A DNA stretch of 64,000 bases from Vicinamibacteraceae bacterium (GTDB lineage: Bacteria; Acidobacteriota; Thermoanaerobaculia; Multivoradales; Multivoraceae), in contig JAAXHG010000060.1 in assembly GCA_012270995.1 (NCBI GenBank), positions 43,991-107,990 of the forward strand, written 5' to 3'. Every line of letters begins with the position of its first letter. The first letter of the stretch is position 1. The notes beneath the pieces are model-generated. The model saw only the letters and a list, made by a program, of their open reading frames with translations, made no database searches and was not told the DNA's origin. Shown in pieces: positions 39,900 to 49,250 of this stretch. A program made the translations under genes and the position numbers.

Positions 39900-42044
39900 T
39901 CAGTCGAGGGTTCCCAGGTACTGCCAGATCGCTTCGAACTGACGCTCGGCCTCACCGTCGAACACGTCGTAGAGCGCCGTGTAGCCGTCCTCGTCGACGA
40001 ACTGGGGCATCTTGCTGCCCGGCATGATCCGCTGAGGATCGCGCAGGAAGCGGTCGAAGTAGGCGCGCCTCAGGCGCGGGCGTGTCAGCGCGAAGTTGAT
40101 CGTCTCCTCGGAGCCTTCGCCGCCGAGGGCCGGTTCCTCGCCCAAGGCGTGGCAGGAGTGGCAGCCCAGGCGATCACCCCGGATCAGATCCCGACCGATG
40201 GCGGCCAGTTCCGCGTCGGCCGAAGGGTTCAGAGCTGGCGAGGCGGGCAGGCCGTGCTGGTGATGGAGTCCAGCGGCGAACGTGTCCGCGCGGGAAGGGA
40301 AGGCGGGCATCCGAACGCGCAGATGCGGCCGTGGCCGGTGGTCGAGGCGGCCGGCCACGAAGGAGGCGAGCCAATCGCTGCGCAGCTTCTCGCCGGTCCA
40401 GGTCAGGTCGGGCGGCAGGTGGTCCGGGCCGACTTCGTCCTCGGTTGAGACGACGAAGTCGTCCGCGGCGGAGTCTTCGGAGGCGGCGCGCGCCGTCGCC
40501 GAGAGAGAGGGTGACCAGGCTGCCGGCACGCCGTCGCGGGCGTGGCAGGCGAGGCAGCCTCCGGATCGGATCCGGCGTTCCGCGTACTCCGCCGGTACGG
40601 TGCGGGCGAGTGAGGCGGCGTCTTCGCGGAGAAGCTGTTCGATGTGCACGGCCTGTGCGGGATCGAGTTCGTAGCGCGGGTGGCTGGCGTCCGTGTTGCC
40701 GCCGCTCCAGGTCGAGGGGCGACCGGTCAGTTCGCCGATCGGAGACGCGGAGGGCGGCGGTTCTCCATCGGAGAGCGAGTGGCAACTGCGACATCGGAAC
40801 TCGTCTGCCAGGCGCCGGCCGCGCTCGGGGTCGCCGGCTCGGCCGGAGGTTGCGGTCGTCGGGGAGGCGCCGGCCGGCGCCGGGCCGCCTGCCGCGGCCG
40901 GAGCGAGGAGGTACGCGGCGAGCGAGGCGGCCTCGGCCGCTTCGAGTTCGACCCTCGGCATGCGGCTCCAGGGATCGAACTTCGTCGGGTCGCGGAGATA
41001 GCGGACGAGGGCCGACGGTTCCCACTTGTCCCGGAGGCGAAGCGCCGGGTCGTCGGTCTCGTCGTCGGCGGCAGGGTCCGGCGCGAGAAGCCGGTGGGCG
41101 GCGTCGAGCGGCGGCGGGGACGTCGCGTCGCCGTGGCAGGCCGCGCAGCCGATCTCGGCGTACAGGCGGCGGCCGTCCGCCAACGCGCCGGCCGCCCCTG
41201 ACGTGGCCGGAGGAGCAGCCTGGTCGTCGCCGTCGCGGTGGGCGGCGACAAGGTATGCGGCGAGATCGGCGGCCTGGCTCCGCGCCTCGGTGGGATTCCT
41301 CGAGAGGAGTCGGGGCATGCGGGCTTGTCGGCGAACGGACCGTGGATCGAGTAGCCACCGTTCGATCCAGCCCGGGCGCAGGCGTGAGCCGACGCCGTCG
41401 AGATCGGGCGCGTCCGCCGTGAGTTCGGGCATGGCTTGCGACGGTTCGCCCGGGGTAGCCGCCACGGGATGGCAACGAACGCACATGGCGTCGGCCACGA
41501 GGCGGCGAGCGTCCCGGCGGGCCAGAGCCCGGTGCAGTTCGGGCGAAGCGGTCCTGCGCAGGGCCGCGGGCGGCACCGGCTCCTCCGGCAGGAAGTCGTT
41601 GCTCCAACTGAGCCGAACCGAGGCGTCGCCGTTGCGCGGGCTCCGGTAGACGAGTTCGATCGGGTTGTAGCCCTTGCGCAGGCGCACGTCGCGGGCGGTG
41701 GAGGTCGGCTCTTCGCCGGGGCGGAGAGTCTCCTGTTCGAGCACGACTTCGCCGCCGATGCGCAGGCGAATGCCGCCGTTGCCACGGACGGTGAAGCGGA
41801 AGGAGTCGTTCAGGTCGATCTCGACCGCGCCGCGGAAGGTGGCTTCGAAGGGGCCGGGGTCCAGGAAGGGGCTCGCGGGCTGGTTTCGGGGAACATGGAG
41901 TGCGGCCAGGCGCGCGACGCGGGTGTCGGTCGTCCCGGTCTCGAGTGAACGGAGAGAGAGTTCCAGACCCCGGTGCTCGAAGACGGCGTCGGGGGAACCC
42001 GGCTGGGCGGCGGCCGCGACCGCCGAGACCGACGCGACGAGCAC
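39900..42044 (-). CDS. PA14-like domain protein with five CxxCH heme sites
   Basis: A 714-residue exported protein. After a short signal-like start (GTG 42044, VSAVAAAAQ), residues 20-160 form a PA14-like module (FEATFRGAVEIDLNDSFRFTVRG, NPIELVYRSPRNGD). Five covalent heme motifs follow: CVRCH, CAACH, CRSCH, CLACH and CHSCH, each followed by spacing typical of small c-type cytochrome domains with a later Met (for example WSRMPRVE and GSKMPQF). It is probably periplasmic and moves electrons from a dehydrogenase partner. The DUF6797 gene immediately upstream (54-base gap) is the natural candidate. No ATG is available in this frame and no clear ribosome site precedes the GTG, so the start is uncertain. 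Confidence 0.82.
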   Translation of the reverse strand: MLVASVSAVAAAAQPGSPDAVFEHRGLELSLRSLETGTTDTRVARLAALHVPRNQPASPFLDPGPFEATFRGAVEIDLNDSFRFTVRGNGGIRLRIGGEVVLEQETLRPGEEPTSTARDVRLRKGYNPIELVYRSPRNGDASVRLSWSNDFLPEEPVPPAALRRTASPELHRALARRDARRLVADAMCVRCHPVAATPGEPSQAMPELTADAPDLDGVGSRLRPGWIERWLLDPRSVRRQARMPRLLSRNPTEARSQAADLAAYLVAAHRDGDDQAAPPATSGAAGALADGRRLYAEIGCAACHGDATSPPPLDAAHRLLAPDPAADDETDDPALRLRDKWEPSALVRYLRDPTKFDPWSRMPRVELEAAEAASLAAYLLAPAAAGGPAPAGASPTTATSGRAGDPERGRRLADEFRCRSCHSLSDGEPPPSASPIGELTGRPSTWSGGNTDASHPRYELDPAQAVHIEQLLREDAASLARTVPAEYAERRIRSGGCLACHARDGVPAAWSPSLSATARAASEDSAADDFVVSTEDEVGPDHLPPDLTWTGEKLRSDWLASFVAGRLDHRPRPHLRVRMPAFPSRADTFAAGLHHQHGLPASPALNPSADAELAAIGRDLIRGDRLGCHSCHALGEEPALGGEGSEETINFALTRPRLRRAYFDRFLRDPQRIMPGSKMPQFVDEDGYTALYDVFDGEAERQFEAIWQYLGTLD

Positions 42045-42098
42045 TGCCGCGGCGCATGATCTCTGCCCGCGGATGCCCAGAACGACCCCGCCGTTCGC

Positions 42099-44468
42099 TC
42101 AGTCGGAGGCAGCGAGGATCTCGGCGCCGTCGCGGGACCCCGGTTCGTGGATCGTGCCGTGGAGGAACTCGCGGATCCGGTCGCCATCGGCGCTCCGAAG
42201 GTTCATCTCCAGGTGGTACTGCTGCACCGGGAGCATGTCCGGAATCTCGACGAAGACGGAGCGGCCGTCTTCCGAGAGAGTAGCGGTCGGGATCGCGAGA
42301 ACGTCTTCGCCCACGCCCTCACCCAGTACGTGGTAGTCCTCCGAGCCGTAGCTGGCCTGGCGCAGGTACCGCCAGATCCGCATCGAGTAGTTGCCCGGGT
42401 CGGCGGCAGCGTCCGGGTCGAGCGCGGTAGTGAAACGGACGACGATGCCGTCGCGGGCGGTTTCGTAGGTTCTGGGGATGCGCAGGGGCCGGTCCGTCCG
42501 CCGCACGCGGTAGAAGCCGCCGGGCTGGGTGCGGTCGCCGGCCCAGGCGAAGAGCCCGCAGACGTAGAGATGGTCGTCGGCGGGGTTGAAGCGGCCCCGG
42601 ATCAGGCCGGTCGGCGCGGCCGTCACAGGTAACTCGGTGACGGCCGCCTGGCGGGGCGGGCCGTCGCTCGTGGAGAACGCCTGGTCGAACAACACGGAGA
42701 ACATCTTGCCGTTGCCATAGGAGAGGTAGATCAGGGAGGCGTCGAGTTCGCCCCATCGTGGGCTCCGTACCCATACCGGCGCCGACGGGGAGCGGTCGAC
42801 GTCGTGGTGAATCCAGGTCACCGGTTGCACGAAGTCGTCCGGATCGCGGTCGGGCTCGCGCCAGGCCCGCATGTAGCCGTGGAACGTCCCGGGTTCGACC
42901 CAGTTGATCCGGTTCTCGGGGATCCAGTGGCCCTCCTGGTCGGTCACGATCACGCTCCCGTCCGGGTTGACCACCAGGCCGTTGGGCGCCCGGAAACCGT
43001 TGGCGATGATCTCCGTCTCGGAACCGTCGGCGGCGACCCTGAGGATCGTGCCGTGCTGCGGTATGCGGGCGTCGAAGTCATGTCCCGCGGCCTTCGCGTA
43101 GTAGAAGTTGCCCTCGTTGTCCGCTTCCAGGCCGACGGCGAACTCGTGGTAGTGGGCCGAGGCCTGGGCGTCGTGGTTGAACGCCTCGTAGCGGTCTGCC
43201 TCGCCGTCGCCGTTCAGGTCGTGAAGGCGGGTGATCTGGTCGCGCGAGGTGACGAAGATCTCGCCGCCGCGGGTGTTCACGCCGAGCGGCTCGTACATGC
43301 CGGTGGCGAAACGCTTCCAGGTGACGGCCTCGATGTCTTCGCTGCCCAGCCCGTCGACGAGCCAGACATCGCCCATCCAGGTCGCGACGACCGCCCGCCT
43401 GCCGCCGTCGAGGAAGTCGAAACCCCCGAGGCGCATCCAGGAGCGGTAGGGGTTGTCGAGCGGTGTCGTGATCGCTTCGAGTTCAAAGGGTCCGTTCCGG
43501 CGGCCGAGCACGCGGCTCTCTGTCGCGATCGTCTCGGTCCAACGCCTCGGGCCGCCCCGAGTCAACGGTTCGAGATCGACGGCCGGTTCGATGCCGTCCG
43601 CCGTGGCCAGGAATCCCGCGTTCGACCGGCCGCGCCGCCCGATCACGATCTTGAACCGGACCGGTTCGTCGCCGGCCGGCACGCTCAGGCGAAGATCATC
43701 GCCGTCGCCTTCGACCCACTGGACGGCTGCCGGCGCGCCGACAAGAGCGGCGACGGTAGGCCCGCTGTGCTCGCCACGATCCGGCCCGTTCGGGCGGGGC
43801 TTGCGAAAGCCGGCGGCCTTGCCGTCGCTCCAGGCTTGGCCGCCCTGCTGGTTTGCCACCTGGACGACGAGGTCCACGTTCCGGGGCCCGATGTCGAGTG
43901 TACGACTGAACAGCGCGCCGCCTTCCGAGGCGCCGAGTTCCAGGACCTCCGTGTCGCCGACGCGGTAGTGCAGCACGACCTGGGAGCCATGGAGGTAGAG
44001 GCCGAGCCAGCGGGCGACGCGGGGATCCTGCGGTCCGAAGCGGCGGCCACCGCGGCCGGTGATCCGGGTGTCGCGGAAGTCTCCGTCCGCTCTGGACCAG
44101 CCCGGTGCGTCCGGGTTCGTGAACACCATGTCTCCGACGATCGCCGGCTCCACCACGTGCCTGCCGTTGTAGTTGATCGAGTTCCAATCCATGAAGCCGC
44201 GGCCGGTCCAGCCCGCGGCCCAGCGCAGGGTATCCGTGTCGAAGAGCAGGAACTCGTTGCCCTTGGCCACGCCTCCGGGGCCGTCGTCGAGACGGATCGC
44301 GATGCCCTTGTTCGCGTCGTTGCCGGGCTCGACGATGTACGAGTGGACCTTGAAGGGACCGTAGTCCATGTCGGACCAGGGGTGGCCAGTCAACTCCTGG
44401 GCGCCGGCGGCCCCGGCCAGCAGAACGGCGGCTGCGACCGTCAGGCCGGCGGCGGTCAGTTGTCGCAT
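42099..44468 (-). CDS. DUF6797-type exported protein with a sugar-dehydrogenase-like propeller
   Basis: A 789-residue protein with a signal peptide (AAGLTVAAAVLLAGAAGA). Residues 25-330 hold the DUF6797-like module: KGIAIRLDDGPGGVAKGNEFLLFDTDTLRWAAGWTG is characteristic. Residues 350-680 are a propeller resembling soluble glucose/sorbosone dehydrogenases (NEGNFYYAKAAGHD, GFRAPNGLVVNPDGSVIVTDQEGHW). The C-terminal 100 residues look like an Ig-type domain. Proteins of this type are abundant in Planctomycetota and related lineages beside heme proteins, and are thought to be periplasmic oxidoreductases or binders. The function is not established. Probably one operon with the five-heme protein. 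Confidence 0.8.
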   Translation of the reverse strand: MRQLTAAGLTVAAAVLLAGAAGAQELTGHPWSDMDYGPFKVHSYIVEPGNDANKGIAIRLDDGPGGVAKGNEFLLFDTDTLRWAAGWTGRGFMDWNSINYNGRHVVEPAIVGDMVFTNPDAPGWSRADGDFRDTRITGRGGRRFGPQDPRVARWLGLYLHGSQVVLHYRVGDTEVLELGASEGGALFSRTLDIGPRNVDLVVQVANQQGGQAWSDGKAAGFRKPRPNGPDRGEHSGPTVAALVGAPAAVQWVEGDGDDLRLSVPAGDEPVRFKIVIGRRGRSNAGFLATADGIEPAVDLEPLTRGGPRRWTETIATESRVLGRRNGPFELEAITTPLDNPYRSWMRLGGFDFLDGGRRAVVATWMGDVWLVDGLGSEDIEAVTWKRFATGMYEPLGVNTRGGEIFVTSRDQITRLHDLNGDGEADRYEAFNHDAQASAHYHEFAVGLEADNEGNFYYAKAAGHDFDARIPQHGTILRVAADGSETEIIANGFRAPNGLVVNPDGSVIVTDQEGHWIPENRINWVEPGTFHGYMRAWREPDRDPDDFVQPVTWIHHDVDRSPSAPVWVRSPRWGELDASLIYLSYGNGKMFSVLFDQAFSTSDGPPRQAAVTELPVTAAPTGLIRGRFNPADDHLYVCGLFAWAGDRTQPGGFYRVRRTDRPLRIPRTYETARDGIVVRFTTALDPDAAADPGNYSMRIWRYLRQASYGSEDYHVLGEGVGEDVLAIPTATLSEDGRSVFVEIPDMLPVQQYHLEMNLRSADGDRIREFLHGTIHEPGSRDGAEILAASD

Positions 44469-44490
44469 CGGGTCGGAGAATAGCCGGGGG

Positions 44491-44880
44491 TCAGAGCTGC
44501 TGGTCGGGCATGAGTGTTAGCCCGCCGTGCACGACGAAGTGGCGGAAGTCTCGATCACGCGTAACCAGCGGAAGGTCATGGTCGAGACACGATTGGCAGA
44601 TCAGAGTGTCCGCCAGGTTGGCTCGGAGTCCCTTGGCCAGAATGCCGGCCCGCAGCCTCGCTGCGCGCTCCCAGTAGCCGGGAGTAACCTGCAACAGCGG
44701 GAGTTGACCGATGAGGACCTTGGTGTCTTCATCCGCCGTGGGGCTACTGAGGAGTTCCGTCAGGACCACCGGGGGCAGGACGCCGATACACAGGATCAGT
44801 GTCTCCCGGACCGCGTTCACGTCGGCTCCTTCGGCGCCTTCCAGGTAGGCGATGAGCGAACTCGTGTCGAGCGCGATCAA
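44491..44880 (-). CDS. vapC: VapC-type PIN-domain ribonuclease toxin
   Basis: A 129-residue PIN protein. The acidic residues are in place: Asp in MIALDTSSLIAYLEG, Glu in VVLTELLS, Asp in LRANLADTLICQSC and Asp in LPLVTRDRDFRHF. The start is a TTG at 44880, four bases after the antitoxin stop; no ATG is near. VapC toxins cleave initiator tRNA or rRNA. Antitoxin-first order and tight spacing support the pairing with the next gene. All catalytic positions look intact. Confidence 0.87.
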   Translation of the reverse strand: MIALDTSSLIAYLEGAEGADVNAVRETLILCIGVLPPVVLTELLSSPTADEDTKVLIGQLPLLQVTPGYWERAARLRAGILAKGLRANLADTLICQSCLDHDLPLVTRDRDFRHFVVHGGLTLMPDQQL

Positions 44881-44883
44881 GCC

Positions 44884-45105
44884 CTAGTCTTCCCGGAGGC
44901 GCTCCAGGTCGAGATCGAAGCGGACCTTTCCGCGGAGTGCGCGCAGCTTGCCGTAGGCGTCGCGGGCGGCGACAAGGTGCAGGCCCTGGCGAACCGTTTC
45001 GGTGATCCCCGAGCCGCTCACGTCGCGGGCGCGTCTTAGCAGGGCGTGGGGCACGTGAACCGTGATCTTCTGGAGGGCCCCGTCTTCGCTCGTTCTTGTG
45101 CTCAT
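44884..45105 (-). CDS. vapB: VapB-type antitoxin
   Basis: A 73-residue protein starting MSTRTSEDGALQKITVHVPHALLRRARDVSGSGITETVRQGLHLV, a ribbon-helix-helix DNA-binding domain (residues 12-46). The tail KVRFDLDLERLRED probably occupies the VapC active site. It is preceded by a 22-base near-palindrome, the likely autoregulatory operator. The TAG stop (44886-44884) is followed after three bases by the toxin's TTG. Confidence 0.85.
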   Translation of the reverse strand: MSTRTSEDGALQKITVHVPHALLRRARDVSGSGITETVRQGLHLVAARDAYGKLRALRGKVRFDLDLERLRED

Positions 45106-45126
45106 GGGCCCAAAGTACCATAGTAG

Positions 45127-45148
45127 ATGCCATAAGTCGTTACGGCAT
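45127..45148 (-). promoter_or_regulatory. Candidate operator of the vapBC pair
   Basis: ATGCCATAA (45127-45135) and TTACGGCAT (45140-45148) pair at eight of nine positions around GTCG. The site lies 21 bases upstream of the vapB start and overlaps the expected promoter zone; AT-rich TACTAT lies between it and the gene. VapBC complexes bind such inverted repeats to repress their own operon. It also lies 70 bases before the divergent gene at 45219. Confidence 0.55.
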
Positions 45149-45218
45149 GCTCGTCGATGGCAGCGGAGACGCCTTCGGGTTGACGTCGGAGCGGTCGGAA
45201 GCTACCTTCACGCGCACG

Positions 45219-45758
45219 ATGAAGAAGGCAACACTCTGGATTGTCGCCGCCGTAGCCGGGCTTGTACTGCTGGGCCTCGGCTACGGCATCGGCTGGCTTA
45301 CCGGCGTGACCGGTGTGGGGCGTACCGTTCCGTTGGAGGAACTCTCAGAACGGGAGCGGGCGTTCACCGAGCGGATGCAGAACGTCGACCTGGTGGGACA
45401 CTTCACAATCCAGGACAGCTCCGGGCTGGAAGAAGTGGAGGGCGTCAGCCGCGACAAGAACCCGGAGCGCTACGAGATCGCGAGCGTCTCGAAGCTCGAG
45501 GGGGAGGGAGACCGCTGGCGGTTCGACGTGCGGGTCGTCTACATGACGGTGGACGTCACCCTGCCGGTGGTCGTGCCGATCGTGTGGGCCGGCGATACGC
45601 CGATGGTCAGCATCACCGACTTCGAGATCCCGGGCCTTGGCGAACAGTTCGGGGCGCGGGTTCTGTTCTACGACGAACGCTATGCCGGAACCTGGGACCA
45701 CGGTCCGTACGGCGGCCTGATGTACGGCGTGATCGAACCGGCGGGGGCCGGCGAGTAG
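45219..45758 (+). CDS. Membrane-anchored protein of unknown function
   Basis: A 179-residue protein. ATG 45219 starts one N-terminal membrane segment (TLWIVAAVAGLVLLGLGYGIGWL), followed by a soluble domain with VDLVGHFTIQDSSG, RYEIASVSKLEGEGDRWRFDVRVVYMTVDVTLPVVVPIVWAGDTPMV and an ending GTWDHGPYGGLMYGVIEP. The beta-rich, lipocalin-like pattern suggests a small periplasmic binding domain, but I do not recognise the family. The longer frame to 45096 crosses the vapB promoter and is rejected. Convergent with the carboxylase gene, seven bases apart. Confidence 0.65.
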   Translation: MKKATLWIVAAVAGLVLLGLGYGIGWLTGVTGVGRTVPLEELSERERAFTERMQNVDLVGHFTIQDSSGLEEVEGVSRDKNPERYEIASVSKLEGEGDRWRFDVRVVYMTVDVTLPVVVPIVWAGDTPMVSITDFEIPGLGEQFGARVLFYDERYAGTWDHGPYGGLMYGVIEPAGAGE

Positions 45759-45765
45759 GCGACAA

Positions 45766-48700
45766 CTACCAGGTGTCGATGTTGCGCCGCTTCTTGCCGT
45801 CGCGGACCGGGGGCGGCGGCACGGAGTCGAGAGTGCGGGCGATCCAGTGCCGAGAGTCGGCAGGGTCGATCACGTCGTCGACCGCGAACGAGGCGCCGGC
45901 GGTGAGCGCGCTGCCGCGTTCGTAGGCCGCGGCGACGAGCTCCTCGTAGCGGGCGCGGCGCTCTTCGGGGTCCTCGATCGCCGCCAGTTCGTTGCGGAAG
46001 CCGAGCTTGACCTGACCCTCCAGGCCCATGCCGCCGAACTCGGCGGTGGGCCAGGCGACGGTGAAGAAGGGCTCCTTGAGGTCGCCTCCCGCCATGGCCT
46101 GGGCGCCGAGACCGTAGGCCTTGCGCAGCACGATCGTCAGCGTCGGCACCGTGACGTTGGCGCCGACAACGAAGAGGCGGCAACAGTGCCGTACCAGGGC
46201 GGTGCGCTCGATCTCGGGGCCGACCATCATGCCGGGCGTGTCGCAGAGCACGAGCACGGGGATGTCGAAGGCATCGCAGAGCTGCAGGAAGCGCGCGCCC
46301 TTGTCGGAGCCGTCGCTGTCGATGGCACCGGACAGGAACTCGGGGTTGTTGGCAAGCACGCCGACCGGCCGTCCCTCGATGCGGATCAGGGAGGTCACCA
46401 TGCCGAGGCCGAACGACGGTCGGAGTTCCAGCACGCTGCCGGTGTCGGCGAGCGTCTCGATGACTTCCCGGACGTTGTAGATGCGCAGGCGGTTCTCGGG
46501 AATGATCCGGCGCAGGCGTCTCTGATCGGGCGCCTCCCAGTCCTCGGTGGGGCCCTGGAAGTAGGACAGGTACTGCTTGGTCACCGCGACCGCGTCCACC
46601 TCGTCCTCGACCGCGATGTCGACGACGCCGTTCGGGACCTGGACGTCCATCGGGCCGACCTCCTCGGGCCGGAACACGCCCAGGCCGCCGCCTTCGATCA
46701 AAGCCGGACCGCCCATGCCGATGCTCGAATCGGCGGTAGCGATGATGACGTCGCAGCAACCGAGCAGGGCCGCGTTGCCGGCGAAGCAGAAGCGGGACGT
46801 GATGCCGACGATCGGCACCAGGCCGGAGAGGCGGGCGAAGGAGGTGAAGGTCGGCGTGTCGAGCGGCCGGTAGGTGTCGGCGGAGCGCCCCTGCCCGGCC
46901 TTGGAGGTCGAGGCGCCGCCCTTGCGCTTGCCCCCGGTGCCGGCGCGTCCGCCGCCGCCCTCCGCGAACAGGACCACGGGGCGCTTCCAGCGATGAGCCA
47001 GTTCGACCATGCGGTCGGTCTTCGGATGGTTGAGAGCGCCCTGGGTGCCGGCGAGCACGGTGTAGTCGTAGGCCATGACGACGCAGCGCGAACGATCGTC
47101 CGGGAACAGGTCGCCGTTGATCGAGCCGACGCCGGTGACCATGCCGTCGGTCGGGAACTTGCGGATGACTTCTTCCTTCGGGAGGCCGGTGCCGGGTGTG
47201 AGGACGAGTTGGCCGTGCTCCACGAAGCTGCCGTCGTCGCACAGGTCGTCGATGTTCTCGCGCGCGGTGCGCTGGTTCGTGTTGCGCCGCTTCTGCACCG
47301 CGTCGGGCCGTGCGTCGTCCAGGGTCACCCGGTGCCGCTCGAGGACCTCTCCGAGGTCGGGCCGGATCGCGTCGAGGTCGACCTGGGTTTCTTGCTCCGC
47401 GCTCGCGACCCCGACATCCCCTTCCTCGACCAGGGCGAGGACATGGCCCTCCCACACCGCGTCCCCGACCGCCGCGCGCAGCTCCCGCAGCACGCCGCCA
47501 ACTTCGGACCGGATCTCGTGCTGCATCTTCATCGCTTCCATGATGAAGAGGATTTGCCCGGGCGCGATGGCCTCGCCGGGTTGGGCCTCGTGGCTCAGGA
47601 CGGTGCCCTGCATCGGGGCGCGGACCGCGGTCAGCCCGTCCGGTACCGGCGTCAGGTCGACCGGCGGCGGTTCGGCCGCCCGTACCGTCACCGAGGGAGC
47701 ACCGGATTTGCCGTGATCGAGCACCGCCAGTGGGTCGACATCGTCGACCTTGACGCCGGCGAGGCCCCGTCCGGCATCGTGGGGCTTGCCGGCCTGGCAG
47801 GGGCGGTCCCCGAACCCCTCGGCGGCTTCGACCAGTTCGGACAGCCGTTCGTCGACGAAGCGGGTGTGGACGTTCCAGGCCGCGACCTCGGGGTGGCCGA
47901 GCAGCGCGCGCAGGAAGGAAGCGTTCGTGTCGATGCCGTCGACCCTGAAGTCGGCGAGTGCGCGCCCGGTCCGGGCCAGGGCGGCGACATGGCCGGGCGC
48001 GGGCGTCCGGCCGACGACCTTGGCGAGCAACGAGTCGAAGCGGGGATTTGTTTGGTAGCCCGTGTAGCCGAACGTATCCGTGCGCAGCCCCGGCCCCGAG
48101 GGCGGCTCGAAGGCGGCCAGGACCCCGCCGCCGGGAAGCACCCGGCCGTCGGCCGCCATCGTCTCCATGTTGACGCGGGCCTGGACCGCGCAGCCGCGTG
48201 GCGTCGCCTCCCCGCCGAAGCCCAGTTCGACCAGCAGCCGACCGCGGGCGAGTTCGAGCTGGAGCTGAACCAGATCGACGCCGAAGACCTCCTCGGTCAC
48301 CGTGTGCTCGACCTGGAGCCGGGCGTTGGTTTCGATGAAGTAGAAGCGCGGGTCGGCGTCCGGCCCGGCGCCGGCCTCAACCAGGAACTCCACCGTTCCC
48401 AGGCTGCGGTAGCCGGCCGCCGAGGCGAGGGTGATCGCCGCCTCCCGCAGCTCAGCCCGCAGGTCTTCCGGCAAAGCGGGCGCGGGCGCGATCTCGATCA
48501 GCTTCTGGTGACGTCGCTGGAGACTGCAGTCGCGGTCGCCGAAGTGGCGGACGGCGCCGCCGTGGTCGGCGGCGACCTGGACCTCCACGTGGCGGACCGC
48601 GGAAAGCAGTTGTTCGACGAAGACGCCGTCGGTGTCGAAGGCAGCCCCGGCCTCGGACGTTGCGCGCCGGAAAGCGTCCGCGATCTCGTCCGCGGCGGCT

Positions 48701-49206
48701 ACCACGCGCATGCCGCGGCCGCCGCCTCCTCCGATCGCCTTGATCAGCATCGAGGCGCCGGTGGGCAGCTCATCAAGGAACGAGCGGGCCTGTTCGATCG
48801 TCACCGGCTCGGAGATCCCGGGAACGACCGGCACGCCGTGCTTCTCCGCGAGGGCCCGGGCCCGCGCCTTGTCGCCGAACAGTTCGAGAGCTTCCGGCGC
48901 CGGTCCGACGAACGTGATCCCGTTGTTCTGGCACGCGCGGGCGAAGCCGGCGTTCTCGCTCAGGAAGCCGTAGCCGGGATGGACCGCATCGCATCCATGT
49001 TCGGCCGCGGCCCGCAGCAGTTGCTCGCCGTCGAGGTAGGCCGCCGGGCCGGAGCCGCCGAGCGCCGCCGCCTCGTCAGCTCTGCGCACGTGAAGCGATT
49101 GGTCGTCGTCCTCGGAGAACACGGCGACCGTGGGAATGTCGAGTTCCGCGGCGGCGCGAGCGATTCGGACCGCGATCTCGCCGCGGTTGGCGATCAGGAG
49201 CTTCAT
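45766..49206 (-). CDS. Single-chain acyl-CoA carboxylase (BC-BCCP-CT fusion)
   Basis: A 1146-residue biotin enzyme with all parts in one chain. The biotin carboxylase part begins MKLLIANRGEIAVRIARAAAEL and has the ATP-grasp loop MLIKAIGGGGGRGMRVV and FIETNARLQVEHTVTE. The biotin site is EAMKMQHE (Lys about 560). The carboxyltransferase follows with TSRFCFAGNAALLGCCDVIIATADSSIGMGGPALIEGGG and VLCDTPGMMVGPEIERTAL. Usual bacterial enzymes split these over two or more subunits; single-chain long-chain-type carboxylases are the known exception. The acyl substrate (acetyl, propionyl or longer) cannot be read from the sequence. ATG 49206 is fixed by the conserved first residues; 64 upstream in-frame codons are antisense to the dehalogenase gene. 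Confidence 0.92.
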   Translation of the reverse strand: MKLLIANRGEIAVRIARAAAELDIPTVAVFSEDDDQSLHVRRADEAAALGGSGPAAYLDGEQLLRAAAEHGCDAVHPGYGFLSENAGFARACQNNGITFVGPAPEALELFGDKARARALAEKHGVPVVPGISEPVTIEQARSFLDELPTGASMLIKAIGGGGGRGMRVVAAADEIADAFRRATSEAGAAFDTDGVFVEQLLSAVRHVEVQVAADHGGAVRHFGDRDCSLQRRHQKLIEIAPAPALPEDLRAELREAAITLASAAGYRSLGTVEFLVEAGAGPDADPRFYFIETNARLQVEHTVTEEVFGVDLVQLQLELARGRLLVELGFGGEATPRGCAVQARVNMETMAADGRVLPGGGVLAAFEPPSGPGLRTDTFGYTGYQTNPRFDSLLAKVVGRTPAPGHVAALARTGRALADFRVDGIDTNASFLRALLGHPEVAAWNVHTRFVDERLSELVEAAEGFGDRPCQAGKPHDAGRGLAGVKVDDVDPLAVLDHGKSGAPSVTVRAAEPPPVDLTPVPDGLTAVRAPMQGTVLSHEAQPGEAIAPGQILFIMEAMKMQHEIRSEVGGVLRELRAAVGDAVWEGHVLALVEEGDVGVASAEQETQVDLDAIRPDLGEVLERHRVTLDDARPDAVQKRRNTNQRTARENIDDLCDDGSFVEHGQLVLTPGTGLPKEEVIRKFPTDGMVTGVGSINGDLFPDDRSRCVVMAYDYTVLAGTQGALNHPKTDRMVELAHRWKRPVVLFAEGGGGRAGTGGKRKGGASTSKAGQGRSADTYRPLDTPTFTSFARLSGLVPIVGITSRFCFAGNAALLGCCDVIIATADSSIGMGGPALIEGGGLGVFRPEEVGPMDVQVPNGVVDIAVEDEVDAVAVTKQYLSYFQGPTEDWEAPDQRRLRRIIPENRLRIYNVREVIETLADTGSVLELRPSFGLGMVTSLIRIEGRPVGVLANNPEFLSGAIDSDGSDKGARFLQLCDAFDIPVLVLCDTPGMMVGPEIERTALVRHCCRLFVVGANVTVPTLTIVLRKAYGLGAQAMAGGDLKEPFFTVAWPTAEFGGMGLEGQVKLGFRNELAAIEDPEERRARYEELVAAAYERGSALTAGASFAVDDVIDPADSRHWIARTLDSVPPPPVRDGKKRRNIDTW

Positions 49207-49250
49207 GGAACTACATCTTTGGCTCGGAAGGGCCGCTATCCTACGCCCCC

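Noticed and set aside
42252..42272. 8-base inverted repeat (GAAGACGG) in the DUF6797 gene
   Set aside because: Inside a conserved-looking coding segment, single short stem, no second hairpin; likely chance in GC-rich sequence.
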